Source of the DNA: Algiphilus sp965216485
Lineage (GTDB): Bacteria; Pseudomonadota; Gammaproteobacteria; Nevskiales; Nevskiaceae
Reading direction: 5' to 3'
DNA length: 64,000 nucleotides
Assembly: GCF_965216485.1 (NCBI RefSeq)
Contig: NZ_OZ244162.1
Coordinates: 2,728,001-2,792,000, forward strand
Shown piece by piece: positions 36,073 to 45,370 of this stretch. Numbering within the stretch: position 1 is the stretch's first letter; every line of letters starts with the position of its first letter. Below the pieces are notes generated by a model. That model did not search any database. It was not told the origin of the DNA and was given only the letters and a program-made list of their open reading frames with translations. A program made the position numbers and the translations under genes.

Positions 36073-36881
36073 TTGGCGATCTTCCGCGGCTTGTAGGCGG
36101 CCTCCGCGTCGCTGGTATTGCGCTTGATCGCGATGCGCTGATTGGCGTGACCCATCAGCTGGCGCTGTCGACGGCGCTCTGCCGCAAGGGCCCCGGATTC
36201 AGTGTCATGCCAGGCCTCGTTGAGCAGGAACTTGCCTGCCGCGACCGCATCGGGAGAGCGATTGGCAATTTCCTCGGCCAAGGCCTCGGCAGCGGCCACG
36301 GGCTGCTCGGCCGTCTGCGTCACCAGCCCCATGGCAGCCGCCTCGTCGCCACTGACTACGCGGCCGGTATAGGTCAGCAGACGGGCCTTGTCCGCACCGA
36401 TCAGCTCACGCAAGAGCGCCGCACCGCCCATATCCGGAATCAGCCCCCACTTGGCTTCCATCACCGACAGCTTGGCGTCCGGCCGGGCAATGCGGAAATC
36501 CGCACCCAGCGCGAGCTGCATGCCGGCACCGAAGCAGTTGCCGTGGATCGCCGCGATCACCGGACACGGCACATCCCGCCAGACCATACTGACCTGCTGG
36601 AACTTGTTGCGAACCGGCGAATACAGTCGTGCATAGAGCTTGGCCAGATCCAGGTTCATGCCCTTGCCGAAGAAGGCCTTGACGTCGATCCCGGCACAGA
36701 AGCTCGGGCCTTCGCCGGAGACGATCACGGCACGCACCGTGCGCTCGGCAGCGAGTGATTCGGCCGCCTCGATCAACCCGTCCATCATGGCCTGATCGAC
36801 CCCGTTATGCGCCTTGGCGCGGGTCAAAGTGACACGGGCGAGGCCGTTGTCATCGATATCTGTTCTTACGCGGTTGCTCAT
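36069..36881 (-). CDS. Enoyl-CoA hydratase/isomerase (crotonase) family
   Basis: A 270-residue crotonase-fold protein, starting SNRVRTDIDDNGLARVTLTR. It shows the oxyanion-hole segments GEGPSFCAGIDVKAFF and IHGNCFGAGMQLALGADFR, followed by EAKWGLIPDMGGAALL. Only one of the two usual catalytic Glu positions seems conserved, so isomerase or another crotonase activity is possible. The open frame extends upstream to 37262, but that part crosses the palindromic repeat block and is not real. It is the first gene of the fadH operon. Confidence 0.88.
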   Translation of the reverse strand: MSNRVRTDIDDNGLARVTLTRAKAHNGVDQAMMDGLIEAAESLAAERTVRAVIVSGEGPSFCAGIDVKAFFGKGMNLDLAKLYARLYSPVRNKFQQVSMVWRDVPCPVIAAIHGNCFGAGMQLALGADFRIARPDAKLSVMEAKWGLIPDMGGAALLRELIGADKARLLTYTGRVVSGDEAAAMGLVTQTAEQPVAAAEALAEEIANRSPDAVAAGKFLLNEAWHDTESGALAAERRRQRQLMGHANQRIAIKRNTSDAEAAYKPRKIAK

Positions 36882-37588
36882 GTGTGTCTGACCTGTTTTT
36901 CGTCGGATTCCGTGTTTCCCAATTCTCAGCTGCCACTTCGAGGCAAGCAGTTCCGCGCCCTCAAAAGTTCGCGCTGTCGAGCATCGTAACGAGCACGGCG
37001 CGGGTCCCTTTCTCTGCTTGTCCAGAGAAAGGAACCAAAGAGAAGACACCCCATACCAGCGACGGCCCTGTCGGGCTGGTCCCCTGAGCAGCGCACGTGC
37101 TCGAGGTCGGCCCGCCACGACATCCATGTCGTGACCGGCCTTGGCGCACCGTCCATGGCGCGCCAACCTCTGCGCGCGTCCGCTACTCCGGCGCCGGTAC
37201 AGGGTGATTCGGTAAGGCTCGTCGCTTCGCGACATCGCGGCACAGCACTTCTGCGCTCCCACGGCGATGCCACGTAGCTGCGCGCCCTTCTCCCGTGCCC
37301 TTTAAGGGTGGCTGGCTCGAATGTCGCGCGCAGGGTGCGCGAGACAGGACGTCGAGCGAGCGCCGTCACGACAGGGACGTCGTGTCGGCGCGTCTCCCGA
37401 GCACGGCTTTCGAGACAGGCACCTGCCGCGGCTGAGCCGCGGCAGGCCACCCGGCGGGCACCATGGTTTTGGTGACTTTTGCCGCAACAATAGTCACCCG
37501 CGCCGTCCTGGACACCTCGAAGGACAGCGGCTTGCTCTCGGGGCGCGGAAACCCTTGGCACGACATCGCCAATAGCCCTTCGGGGCTA
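36882..37588. repeat. Palindrome-rich intergenic repeat block
   Basis: About 700 bases without a credible gene hold many perfect inverted repeats. They are CCTTTCTCTG/CAGAGAAAGG (37007-37032), CACGACAT/ATGTCGTG (37116-37133), TTGGCGC/GCGCCAA (37141-37166), a 25-base palindrome around CCTGCCGCGGC (37422-37446) and GGTGACT/AGTCACC (37471-37498). The stretch from the enoyl-CoA hydratase side (CTTTCTCTGCTTGTCC... GGAACCAAAG) and the end (TTTTGGTGACTTTTGCCGC) recall a repeat I know from many Xanthomonadales and related genomes. Open frames through it are typical false genes of such repeats. Confidence 0.75.
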
Positions 37589-38950
37589 TCAGGCACCAAC
37601 CAAGGACTGCCCACAAACACGAATGGTATTCCCGGTCACACCCGCCGCCCCTGGCGTTGCCAGGAAGCAGATGAGCTCGGCCACATCCTCGGGCTGTCCG
37701 CCCTGCGACATGGAGTTCATGCGCCGCCCGGCCTCACGAATAGTGAAGGGCATCGCAGCCGTCATGCGGGTCTCGATGAATCCCGGCGCCACGGCATTCA
37801 CCGTGATGCCCTTCTCGGCATGGACGCTCCCCTCGGCGGCGACGTAGCCGATGAGTGCGGACTTGGTGGCGCCGTAATTGGTCTGGCCGACATTGCCGGC
37901 GATGCCGCCGATGGACGAGAGGCAGATGATACGACCGTGCTCGCGCACCGCGCCGGTGGCGTGCAGGGCCTCGTCGATCCGCACGATGGCGTCCAGATTG
38001 ATGGCCAGCACCATGTCCCAGTGATGCTCGGGCATCTTGGCCAGGGTCTTGTCGCGGGTCACGCCGGCGTTATGCACGACGATGTCCACCCCGCCGAACT
38101 GCTCGAGTACGAAATCGGCCAGCTTCTTGGGCGTGGCGTCATCGGTGACGTCCGCCGGGAAGCCGATGCCGTTGATGGCCGACATGGTGTCGTTGAGCGC
38201 GGCCTGATCCTGGGGAATATCCACTCCGATCACCTGCGCGCCTTCGGCGGCCAGACGCTGGGCCGTGGCGGCACCGATGCCGCGCGCCGCGCCGGTGACC
38301 AAGGCCACCTTGCCGTCGAGGGTGGCTGTGGTCGGCATCTTGGTGGGCGCCTTGGCCTGGCTGCTGATGCGCACTGGCTGGCCGTCCACGTAGGCGGAAT
38401 GCCCAGTCAGGAAGAAACGCAGCGGCATGTCGAGGCGGCTCTCTGCCCCCTTTTCCAGATAGAACAGGTTGGCGCGGGCACCGCGCTTGCCGATCTCCTT
38501 GGCGAGGGAGCGGGTAAAGCCTTCCAGCGCCCGGTAGGCCGCGGCCTGCGCCGAGTGCTTGGCGGCTTCCGGCAGCCCCGTCACGATGACCACGCGCGCG
38601 TTCTTGCCGATCTTGCCCATGATGGGGTGGAAGAAATCGTAGAGCGCTCGCAGGTCCTTGGCACCCGCCACCGCGGTGGCATCAAAGGTGACGACGTCGA
38701 GCTTGTCCTCTTCTCCCAGCGCGTCAGCGCTCTTCAGGCAATCGGCGCCGGCGGCATCGAGCATCTTGGTGATGCGCGTCTGCGCGAAGCCTTTGCCGGC
38801 GGTGCCTGCCAAGGCGCGAGCGCCTTGCAGCGGCTCGGCTTGGTAAGCCCCCTTGGCGCGCAGCAGCGCGACCGGGGTCGGCAGGCCGATGTTCTGGAGT
38901 ATCTTGCGCGCAGCCGGCTGCTGCGCGAGGTTGAGAAGGCGGTCTGTCAT
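37589..38950 (-). CDS. FabG4-like 3-oxoacyl-[ACP/CoA] reductase
   Basis: A 453-residue high-molecular-weight FabG. Residues 210-450 are a full short-chain dehydrogenase: VALVTGAARGIGAATAQRLA (NADP/NAD site), HNAGVTRDKTL, Ser in LSSIGGIAG and NYGATKSAL with Tyr-x3-Lys. Residues 1-200 are a flavodoxin-like N-terminal domain, as in mycobacterial FabG4. It reduces or oxidises 3-ketoacyl/3-hydroxyacyl-CoA, and the operon context (acyl-CoA synthetase, dehydrogenases) suggests beta-oxidation. It ends the operon, just before the palindromic repeat block. Confidence 0.9.
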   Translation of the reverse strand: MTDRLLNLAQQPAARKILQNIGLPTPVALLRAKGAYQAEPLQGARALAGTAGKGFAQTRITKMLDAAGADCLKSADALGEEDKLDVVTFDATAVAGAKDLRALYDFFHPIMGKIGKNARVVIVTGLPEAAKHSAQAAAYRALEGFTRSLAKEIGKRGARANLFYLEKGAESRLDMPLRFFLTGHSAYVDGQPVRISSQAKAPTKMPTTATLDGKVALVTGAARGIGAATAQRLAAEGAQVIGVDIPQDQAALNDTMSAINGIGFPADVTDDATPKKLADFVLEQFGGVDIVVHNAGVTRDKTLAKMPEHHWDMVLAINLDAIVRIDEALHATGAVREHGRIICLSSIGGIAGNVGQTNYGATKSALIGYVAAEGSVHAEKGITVNAVAPGFIETRMTAAMPFTIREAGRRMNSMSQGGQPEDVAELICFLATPGAAGVTGNTIRVCGQSLVGA

Positions 38951-39034
38951 GGGTTTCTCCCTCTAGATGGCATGGTTCAAGCGCCGCGAAGGCAAGTCAT
39001 CGCAGCGCAGCAATACGTTGGCGTATGGAAGCTA

Positions 39035-39940
39035 TCACACCGCGCCCTTGGATGCGCCTGCCTCTTGCGCTTCCACGGCTCGCAGAAAGCCGACGATCTC
39101 CGGGTAGAGCCGGTCCGGCTTGGTGCGCAGTTCAAGGATGGAACGTGCTTCGATGAAGCGCGCGTGAGGCAACTGGCGGGTCAGCGCGTGCGCATCTTCC
39201 AGGTTGTGCAGCCAGTCTCCCTTGTGCCCGATGACCAGCGAAGGCTGGACGATGCGCTTGCGATCCGGGTACGGCGGCACCACTGGCCCCACCAGAATGC
39301 CGTGCAGTACCGAGGCGATCTGCTCGGGAGAGTTGCTCATGGCGTTCATCACACTGGCCGCCACTTCCTTGCGCGGCCGCGGCAGACGGCGCATGAAGCC
39401 GGTGAAGCCACGCAGCACCGGGCGCAGATACTGGGTGGACAGCACCAGAGGCACCAGCAGCAGTGCTGCGAAGATGGTGGAGCGCTCCATCACCGGCATT
39501 TCCAGGATCTGAGCCCGCACGCGTTCGGGGTACTTGACCGTGGCATGCAGGGTGGCAATGGCGCCGAGCGACACGCCACCGACAACCGCCCGCTCGATGC
39601 CCAGATGATCCAGGCAGGCAATCGCCTGGTCGCCATAGAAATCGATGCGATTCATGGTGGCGTGCACCGGTCGATCGCTGGCGCCGTGGCCCAGCAGATC
39701 GAGCAGGATCACGCGATAGCCATCCACGGCCAGGCGCCGCGCCAGCACCCGATTGACGAGCGAATCCAGCAGCAGGCCATTCATCAGCAGAATGGGACTG
39801 CCATCGCGCGGACCGAAGCATTCGAAGGCCATGGCGTGGCCGTGCCAGTCGAAAAACTCGTGCATGATCGCCACCGGTGCGGTGCGGGGGCGCTCCGCCC
39901 CGTCCGCGGCGCGAGGTTTCGTGAGGAAGGAAAGGGCCAT
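39035..39940 (-). CDS. Alpha/beta hydrolase
   Basis: A 301-residue alpha/beta hydrolase. The oxyanion strand (GSPILLMNGLLLDS), LLDLLGHGASDRP, and the nucleophile elbow VVGGVSLGAIA (G-x-S-x-G with catalytic Ser) are clear, and GHKGDW near the end probably holds the acid. AGGAG precedes the ATG at 39940. The frame is open up to 40204 inside the dehydrogenase gene and should not be used. It may be an esterase or lipase feeding fatty acids to its operon neighbours. Confidence 0.87.
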   Translation of the reverse strand: MALSFLTKPRAADGAERPRTAPVAIMHEFFDWHGHAMAFECFGPRDGSPILLMNGLLLDSLVNRVLARRLAVDGYRVILLDLLGHGASDRPVHATMNRIDFYGDQAIACLDHLGIERAVVGGVSLGAIATLHATVKYPERVRAQILEMPVMERSTIFAALLLVPLVLSTQYLRPVLRGFTGFMRRLPRPRKEVAASVMNAMSNSPEQIASVLHGILVGPVVPPYPDRKRIVQPSLVIGHKGDWLHNLEDAHALTRQLPHARFIEARSILELRTKPDRLYPEIVGFLRAVEAQEAGASKGAV

Positions 39941-39996
39941 CCGGCGTCTCCTGGCATTCGGGGCCGCTATCCTAGCGCGGCCCCGTGCCGCGGTTG

Positions 39997-41202
39997 CTAG
40001 CGCAGTTCGCTGGAGGTCTTGCCCAGCAGCCGGCGCGCCACGATGAGCAGCTGGATCTGCTGGGTCCCTTCGAAGATGTCCAGAATCTTCGCGTCCCGCG
40101 CCCACTTCTCGATCAACTCGCCTTCGCCGTATCCGACCGCGCCGCACAGCTCGACGCAGGCCAGCGCGGTGTCGACCGCGGTGCGCCCGGCCTTGGCCTT
40201 GCACATCGAGGCCTCCAGTGCATTCGGCTGGCCGTTATCCGCCATCCAGGCAGCGCGCAGCGTCAGCAGACGTGCGGCTTCCCAATCCGCTTCACACTCC
40301 ATGAGCTTGGCCGCCGCCGCATGCCCATGGGTGCGCGGACGGCGATAGTCGATGTGCACCCCGGCATCGGCCAGGATGCGACGCGTTTCCTCGATGGCAG
40401 CGCGCGTCAGGCCCACCGCCATCGCAGCGACGATGGGGCGTGTGTTGTCGAAGGTCTGCATGACACCACCGAAGCCCTTGCTGGTGTCGATATCCGGTGA
40501 GCCGAGCAGATTCTCGGCCGGGACCCGGCAGTTCTCCAGACGGAAGGCTGCGGTATCCGAGGCGCGGATGCCCAGCTTGTGCTCAAGCCGCTCCAGTGTC
40601 AGTCCCGGGCGATCCTTTTCCACCAGGAAGGCCTTGATCGCCGCGCGCCCCTTCGAGCGATCGAGGGAGGCCCAGACCACCAACGCATCCGCGCGTTCGC
40701 CGGCGGTGACGTAGATCTTCTCGCCATTGAGCAGGTAGTCGTCGCCATCGCGCTCAGCGGTGGCACGGATGGCCGCCGAATCCGAGCCTGCATGGGGTTC
40801 GGTGATGGCCATGGCCACCCAACGCCCATCGAAACGCTTGAGCTGTTCCTCGTTGGCAACGGCTGCGATGGCGGCATTGCCCAGGCCCTGGCGGGGAATC
40901 GACAAGGCCAGGCCGACGTCGCCCCAGCACAGCTCGGTCATCCCCAGCACGGCGGTCATGTTGGCGCCATTGCGCACGCCGCTGTCACCGCCGGCATCCT
41001 GCTTGAGCTTGCCGGCACCTGCGCCTTCCCCACCGGAGGCGTTCATGCCGTCCATGAGCGAGGCGAGCATGTCGAGTTCCACCGGCTTGGTGTGCTCGGC
41101 GCGATCGTATTTGCGCGAGATGGGACGGAACATTTCCGCACCGATCTGATGCGCCTGATGAATGATGGGCTTGAACTTCTTCGGGGTTTCCAGATTCAGC
41201 AT
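39997..41202 (-). CDS. Acyl-CoA dehydrogenase
   Basis: The 401-residue flavoprotein oxidises acyl-CoA to enoyl-CoA. Family marks are MAITEPHAGSDSAAIRATAE in the middle domain, GEKIYVTAGERADALVVWAS, and the C-terminal KILDIFEGTQQIQ, whose Glu corresponds to the catalytic base of medium-chain dehydrogenases. It lies 48 bases after a second, longer dehydrogenase gene, and the two are a pair seen in other bacteria. Confidence 0.92.
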   Translation of the reverse strand: MLNLETPKKFKPIIHQAHQIGAEMFRPISRKYDRAEHTKPVELDMLASLMDGMNASGGEGAGAGKLKQDAGGDSGVRNGANMTAVLGMTELCWGDVGLALSIPRQGLGNAAIAAVANEEQLKRFDGRWVAMAITEPHAGSDSAAIRATAERDGDDYLLNGEKIYVTAGERADALVVWASLDRSKGRAAIKAFLVEKDRPGLTLERLEHKLGIRASDTAAFRLENCRVPAENLLGSPDIDTSKGFGGVMQTFDNTRPIVAAMAVGLTRAAIEETRRILADAGVHIDYRRPRTHGHAAAAKLMECEADWEAARLLTLRAAWMADNGQPNALEASMCKAKAGRTAVDTALACVELCGAVGYGEGELIEKWARDAKILDIFEGTQQIQLLIVARRLLGKTSSELR

Positions 41203-41250
41203 GGTGTGATCTCGGTCTAAAGGGGGAGGCTGCGCGGTACGGCTGCGGGC

Positions 41251-42576
41251 CTAGAGCAGCACGGCGCCTTCCATCAGCGCTGTGGCGCGCAGGTCGCGGT
41301 ACCAGCGTTCCACCGGGTACTCCTTGACGAAGCCATGCCCGCCGAAGATCTGCACACCGTCCGAGGCGATCTGCATCGCGTGGCGCGCGGCCAGGGTGCG
41401 CGCCAGCTGGACCTCGCGCAGCGCGTCCTCACCCTGCTCCAGTCGGCTGGCAGCACGCAGCGTGGCCAGGCGCAGTCCATCGCGCTCGATGCCCATGTTG
41501 GCGATCATGAAGGCCACCGACTGCCGATGGCTGATCGGCTCGCCAAAGGCCTGGCGCTCATTGGCATAGGGAATGCAGTAGTCGCGGACGGCCGTTGCCG
41601 TGCCGACCGCGAGCGCGCACCAGGCAGCTCGGGCACTGGCGATGATGCGGTCGTAGTCGCCTTCGCCCAGCTCCAGCGCTGCGTCGTCGCGCAGTTCCAC
41701 ATCTTTGAAGCGCACGCGCGACAGACCAGCCGCACGCAGCCCCATGGCGGGCTGCGCCTCGACCTGAATCCCCGGTGCAGCCGCCTCGACGATGTACAGT
41801 GCGGGCGCGCCTTCCGGCGACCGCGCCGCCACCACGAAGAAGTCGCTGCGGCTGCCGTTGACGACGAGGCTCTTGGTCCCTGAAAGGCGCAGCTTGGCGC
41901 CATCCTGGCGCACGCGCGTGCCGAGGTCATGCGGCGCGAACAGCGCACGTTCCTCGGTGATGGCAAGGCTGGCGGTGGGCGCGTTCTCCTCCTCCGTCAT
42001 GGGCGCGAGGAAGGCACCCTGCTGTGCCGCGTTGCCATAATCGGTGAGCAGCAGCGCCACCGAGGGTGTGGCGAGCAGCGACACCGCGATCCCCATGTCG
42101 CCATGGGACAGACTCTCGGCGATGAGGGCCGAGGTCACCGTACTGCGCTCGCTCATGGCGCCGCCCAACGCCTCCGGAATGGCCATGGCGAGCACGCCGA
42201 GTTCATTGGCCTGCGCCTGCAACTCGGCGGACGGCGCGCCGTCGGCTTCGGCGGCCTCCGCATTCGGACGCAGCAACTCCGCAGCCACCTGTTCCATGGT
42301 CTCGGCGATCATCTGCTGCTCGTCGCTCGGCGTCAGATCGAAGAGGTCCTGGCGCGGCGGCCGACTGCCGCGACTGGAAGCCGACCAGTTGCGCACCGCC
42401 TTGAACTGCCGACCCGCGCTGTTGACAGCACCGAAGCCCACCTGGGCGCCGGAGCGAATCAAGGCGGAGGCCGGCCCGTGCAGCTTGAGGCGGGCGCTCA
42501 ATGGTGAGCCGGCAAAGCGTGTCAGCACACGCACGCCCAGTCCGATGGGATCCATCCTGCGGGTCTTGTCCGTCAT
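41251..42576 (-). CDS. Acyl-CoA dehydrogenase with N-terminal extension
   Basis: A 441-residue acyl-CoA dehydrogenase fold: GVLAMAIPEALGG, the middle domain, YCIPYANERQAFGEPI and the C-terminal segment VQIFGGHGFVKEYPVERWYR with the following RDLRATALMEG. About 75 residues rich in Arg and Ser precede the usual start of the fold. The chain stops four residues after the Glu-Gly that aligns with the catalytic Glu region of its neighbour, so the normal tail is missing. The middle domain seems weaker than that of the partner. The two may form a heterodimer. Confidence 0.88.
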   Translation of the reverse strand: MTDKTRRMDPIGLGVRVLTRFAGSPLSARLKLHGPASALIRSGAQVGFGAVNSAGRQFKAVRNWSASSRGSRPPRQDLFDLTPSDEQQMIAETMEQVAAELLRPNAEAAEADGAPSAELQAQANELGVLAMAIPEALGGAMSERSTVTSALIAESLSHGDMGIAVSLLATPSVALLLTDYGNAAQQGAFLAPMTEEENAPTASLAITEERALFAPHDLGTRVRQDGAKLRLSGTKSLVVNGSRSDFFVVAARSPEGAPALYIVEAAAPGIQVEAQPAMGLRAAGLSRVRFKDVELRDDAALELGEGDYDRIIASARAAWCALAVGTATAVRDYCIPYANERQAFGEPISHRQSVAFMIANMGIERDGLRLATLRAASRLEQGEDALREVQLARTLAARHAMQIASDGVQIFGGHGFVKEYPVERWYRDLRATALMEGAVLL

Positions 42577-42624
42577 TGCTTTCCTGCGTTGGCATTCATG
42601 GGAGACAACCCATGCCGACGGAGG

Positions 42625-44445
42625 TCACAAGCGGAGACTGCCGCTTGCGATGGCCTCAATGTCGGCATCGGTTATGGGGGTGTAGCCCTGCTTGCGATCC
42701 TTGAGCACATAGATCGGATCACCCTCGCAGCGGGCGGGGTTGAAGCCGGCCTTCTTGAGGTCGACCTTGCGATGCTTGAAGGTGCCCGTGGTCTCGACGC
42801 GCGCCAGCAGACGCACGAAGACCGGCACCGCATAGGCGGGCAACTGCTCGGACAGATGATCGGCCATCGCCTTGCCGTCAAAGGAAGCGCCCTCGTGCAG
42901 CAGCAGACCGGCCATGCTAGCGCGACCGTCGGCACCCGGTACTTCCACGCCGTAGACCACGGACTCATCCACCTCGTCGCGCATATCGATGGCGCGCTCG
43001 ACTTCGGTGGTGGCGACGTTTTCTCCCTTCCAGCGGAAGGTGTCGCCGACGCGATCAATGAACTGGATGTGCCGCATGCCGATGTCACGCACCAGGTCAC
43101 CGGTATTGAACCAGCAGTCGCCCTCGGCGAAGACGTCGCGGAACAGCTTCTTTTCGCTGGCCGAGGCATCGGTGTAGCCGTCGTAGGGCGCCTTGTCGCT
43201 GACCTCGGCGATCAGCAGCCCGACCTGCCCGCGCTTCACCTTGCGCATCCAGCCCTGCTTGTCGCGGACCGGCATCTCCTCGCTGGCATCGAAGTCCACC
43301 ACCGCATAGGGCAAAGGACAGAAACCGCAGGAGCCGGGCACATTGAAGGTGTTGGTGAAGGCCAGATTGCCTTCGCTGGCACCATAGAACTCGTTGATAT
43401 GCGGAATACCGAAGCGCGTCTGGAAGGCCTCCCACAACTCCGGTCGCAGGCCATTGCCGATGGCGGCCCGCACGCGATGGTCGCGGTCCGTATCGCGTTC
43501 GGGTTGCAGCAGCAGATAGCGACACAGTTCACCGATGTAGCAGAACACGGTCGCATCGGCGGCGCGCAGCTCATCCCAGAAACCCGAGGCCGAGAACTTG
43601 CGCGCGATGTAGAGCTCAGCCCCGGCACCCAGGGCGGCGCCCCAGGACAGGGTCAGGGCGTTGTTGTGATACAGCGGCAAGGGGCAGTAGAAGACATCGC
43701 TCGGGCGCATGCGCAGCGACGCCAGCCCGATGCCGGCCATCGCGCGCAGCCAGCGCGTATGCGACATCACCGCCGCCTTGGGCATGCCGGTTGTGCCGGA
43801 AGTGAAGATGTAGAACGCCGGCTGGCCGGCCTTGATCTCATCGACCTCCGCCGGATCCGCGGCCGACAGCATGGCACTGGCCACGTCCAGGTCGGTCTGC
43901 CCCTCCGGTACCGGCGCGTCGTCGCCGTCCGCCAGCCAGGCCACAGCGGCGGACTTGACGGTGGCATCGTCTCGCACGCTGTCGAAGGCCTCCTGGCATT
44001 CGCCGCCCACCAGGATCACGCGCGGGGCAATCAATCCCAGGCTGTGCGCCAGAACCTCACCGCGCTGATTGTGGTTGAGCAGCCCGGCAATGGCGCCGAT
44101 CTTGATGGTGGCGGTGACAGCGGCCAGCAGTTCGACCCGATTCTCCATCAGCAATGCCACGCCGTCACCGGGACCGACGCCCTGCTCACGCAGCCAATGC
44201 GCCCAGCGGTTGGCGAGCTGGTTCAACGCGAAATAACTGAGCCCGCGACGGGCGTCGCGTACCGCGGGGCGCTCGGGATGGCGGTGCGCCATCCGCTGAA
44301 TGCGGCGCCCGATGGAATCGATCTTGTCACGGTCGGCGCGCGCTAGATCGATGATCCCGCGCACGGTGGTCGATGTTCTGGGGGCGCCGCGCTTCACGTA
44401 ACCGCGAACGATATCCAGCAAGCCCACGCGATCTCTGACTGCCAT
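42625..44445 (-). CDS. FATP-type long-chain acyl-CoA synthetase
   Basis: A 606-residue adenylate-forming enzyme that activates fatty acids with ATP and CoA. The P-loop YIFTSGTTGMPKAAVMSH, the FYGASEGN motif and WFNTGDLVRDIG...DRVGDTFRWKGENV are clear. The pattern resembles the FATP/very-long-chain synthetase group. GGAGGGG lies six bases before the ATG at 44445; the open frame to 44568 is not used. It is the first gene of the five-gene operon and is divergent from a TetR gene. Confidence 0.92.
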   Translation of the reverse strand: MAVRDRVGLLDIVRGYVKRGAPRTSTTVRGIIDLARADRDKIDSIGRRIQRMAHRHPERPAVRDARRGLSYFALNQLANRWAHWLREQGVGPGDGVALLMENRVELLAAVTATIKIGAIAGLLNHNQRGEVLAHSLGLIAPRVILVGGECQEAFDSVRDDATVKSAAVAWLADGDDAPVPEGQTDLDVASAMLSAADPAEVDEIKAGQPAFYIFTSGTTGMPKAAVMSHTRWLRAMAGIGLASLRMRPSDVFYCPLPLYHNNALTLSWGAALGAGAELYIARKFSASGFWDELRAADATVFCYIGELCRYLLLQPERDTDRDHRVRAAIGNGLRPELWEAFQTRFGIPHINEFYGASEGNLAFTNTFNVPGSCGFCPLPYAVVDFDASEEMPVRDKQGWMRKVKRGQVGLLIAEVSDKAPYDGYTDASASEKKLFRDVFAEGDCWFNTGDLVRDIGMRHIQFIDRVGDTFRWKGENVATTEVERAIDMRDEVDESVVYGVEVPGADGRASMAGLLLHEGASFDGKAMADHLSEQLPAYAVPVFVRLLARVETTGTFKHRKVDLKKAGFNPARCEGDPIYVLKDRKQGYTPITDADIEAIASGSLRL

Positions 44446-44581
44446 GCCTTTCCCCTCCGTTGATTGATGCGTTCCGGCGGCTGCAGCCTGCGCACCGCCG
44501 TGCGATGACGTCGAACGCATCATGCCACGCACACTCCGTTCCGCCGCCGCTGCGAACCGGTGCCGCAATCAGGAACGTTTT

Positions 44582-44655
44582 CTTTCTGGAAAGGCATATT
44601 TCCGGATGTTGTCACAGCGCGATGCATCGGTCAATATCCGGAAAGTACGCTTTCC
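44582..44655. promoter_or_regulatory. Operator-like palindromes between acyl-CoA synthetase and TetR genes
   Basis: Three related dyads lie in the divergent region: CTTTC-TG-GAAAG (44582-44593), TTTCCGGAT (44599-44607) facing its exact complement ATCCGGAAA (44636-44644), and GGAAAG-TACG-CTTTCC (44640-44655). The shared GGAAA/TTTCC half-sites and their place fit binding by the adjacent TetR protein, possibly in response to acyl-CoA. Confidence 0.6.
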
Positions 44656-44682
44656 TTTCGACCACACAGCCAGGGTTCTTGC

Positions 44683-45339
44683 ATGAATCGCCGCCCCAGC
44701 AGCACCCGCAGTCGCCGCTATCGCGGCCGCAGCACCGATGAGCTGCGCGCCGAGCGACGCGAGCGGTTGATGCAGGCGGCCACAGCCCGTATTGGCGAGG
44801 TGGGCTACCAGTCCACCACCATCGAAAAACTGTGCACCGAGGCGCGCGTATCGACGCGCCATTTCTATGAGCACTTCGCCACCCGCGAGGCCTTGCTCAG
44901 CAGCCTCTTCGATCGCATTACCGAGCAGACGCGCGCGGTCATCATGCAGGCACTTGCCGAACAGGCGGACGACGCCGTGGAACGCGCCTTGAACGCGGTG
45001 CGTGCCTTCGTGCGCTATGCCCTGTCGGACCCTGCGCGGGCGCGCATCGCCTTCGTCGAGACGGTGGGCGTGTCTCCGCATATGGAGCGCCGCCGGCGTC
45101 TGGCCATCAACGACTTCGTCGATGTCATCAGCAATGCCGCGCAACACCTTGCGGAACAGGGCGTGCTACCCAAGCGGCACTACCGATTGGCGGCGATCGC
45201 TCTGGTGGGGGCAACCAACGAGATGCTGGTGGAGTGGCTGAGTGGCGACACCGGTCTGACGGCGGAGCAGATGGAGCGCGCCATCATCGATCTCTTCTCG
45301 ACGCTCATCGCCGGGGCCCGCGCATCCCACGCATCATGA
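44683..45339 (+). CDS. TetR family regulator of fatty-acid genes (inferred)
   Basis: A 218-residue regulator with a basic N terminus (RRPSSTRSRRYRGRSTDELR) and a TetR helix-turn-helix (IGEVGYQSTTIEKLCTEARV, then STRHFYEHFATREALLSSLF). The ATG at 44683 is chosen because upstream sequence to 44560 is operator DNA. It is divergent from the acyl-CoA synthetase operon and followed by the LolA-like/RND genes, so either or both may be its targets. Confidence 0.9.
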   Translation: MNRRPSSTRSRRYRGRSTDELRAERRERLMQAATARIGEVGYQSTTIEKLCTEARVSTRHFYEHFATREALLSSLFDRITEQTRAVIMQALAEQADDAVERALNAVRAFVRYALSDPARARIAFVETVGVSPHMERRRRLAINDFVDVISNAAQHLAEQGVLPKRHYRLAAIALVGATNEMLVEWLSGDTGLTAEQMERAIIDLFSTLIAGARASHAS

Positions 45340-45370
45340 CCGCCGACCGCTTGATCCAACGAGGATTCCC

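Noticed and set aside
36926..37561. Minus-strand 211-codon frame in the palindromic block
   Set aside because: It translates inverted repeats and resembles false proteins commonly predicted from such repeats.
37463..40000. Plus-strand 845-codon frame opposite the FabG4-like and hydrolase genes
   Set aside because: High GC content leaves antisense frames open. The minus-strand genes show clear catalytic motifs; this frame shows none.
42589..44346. Plus-strand 585-codon frame opposite the acyl-CoA synthetase gene
   Set aside because: Same antisense effect. It is rich in His, Gln and Arg, as expected for a shadow.
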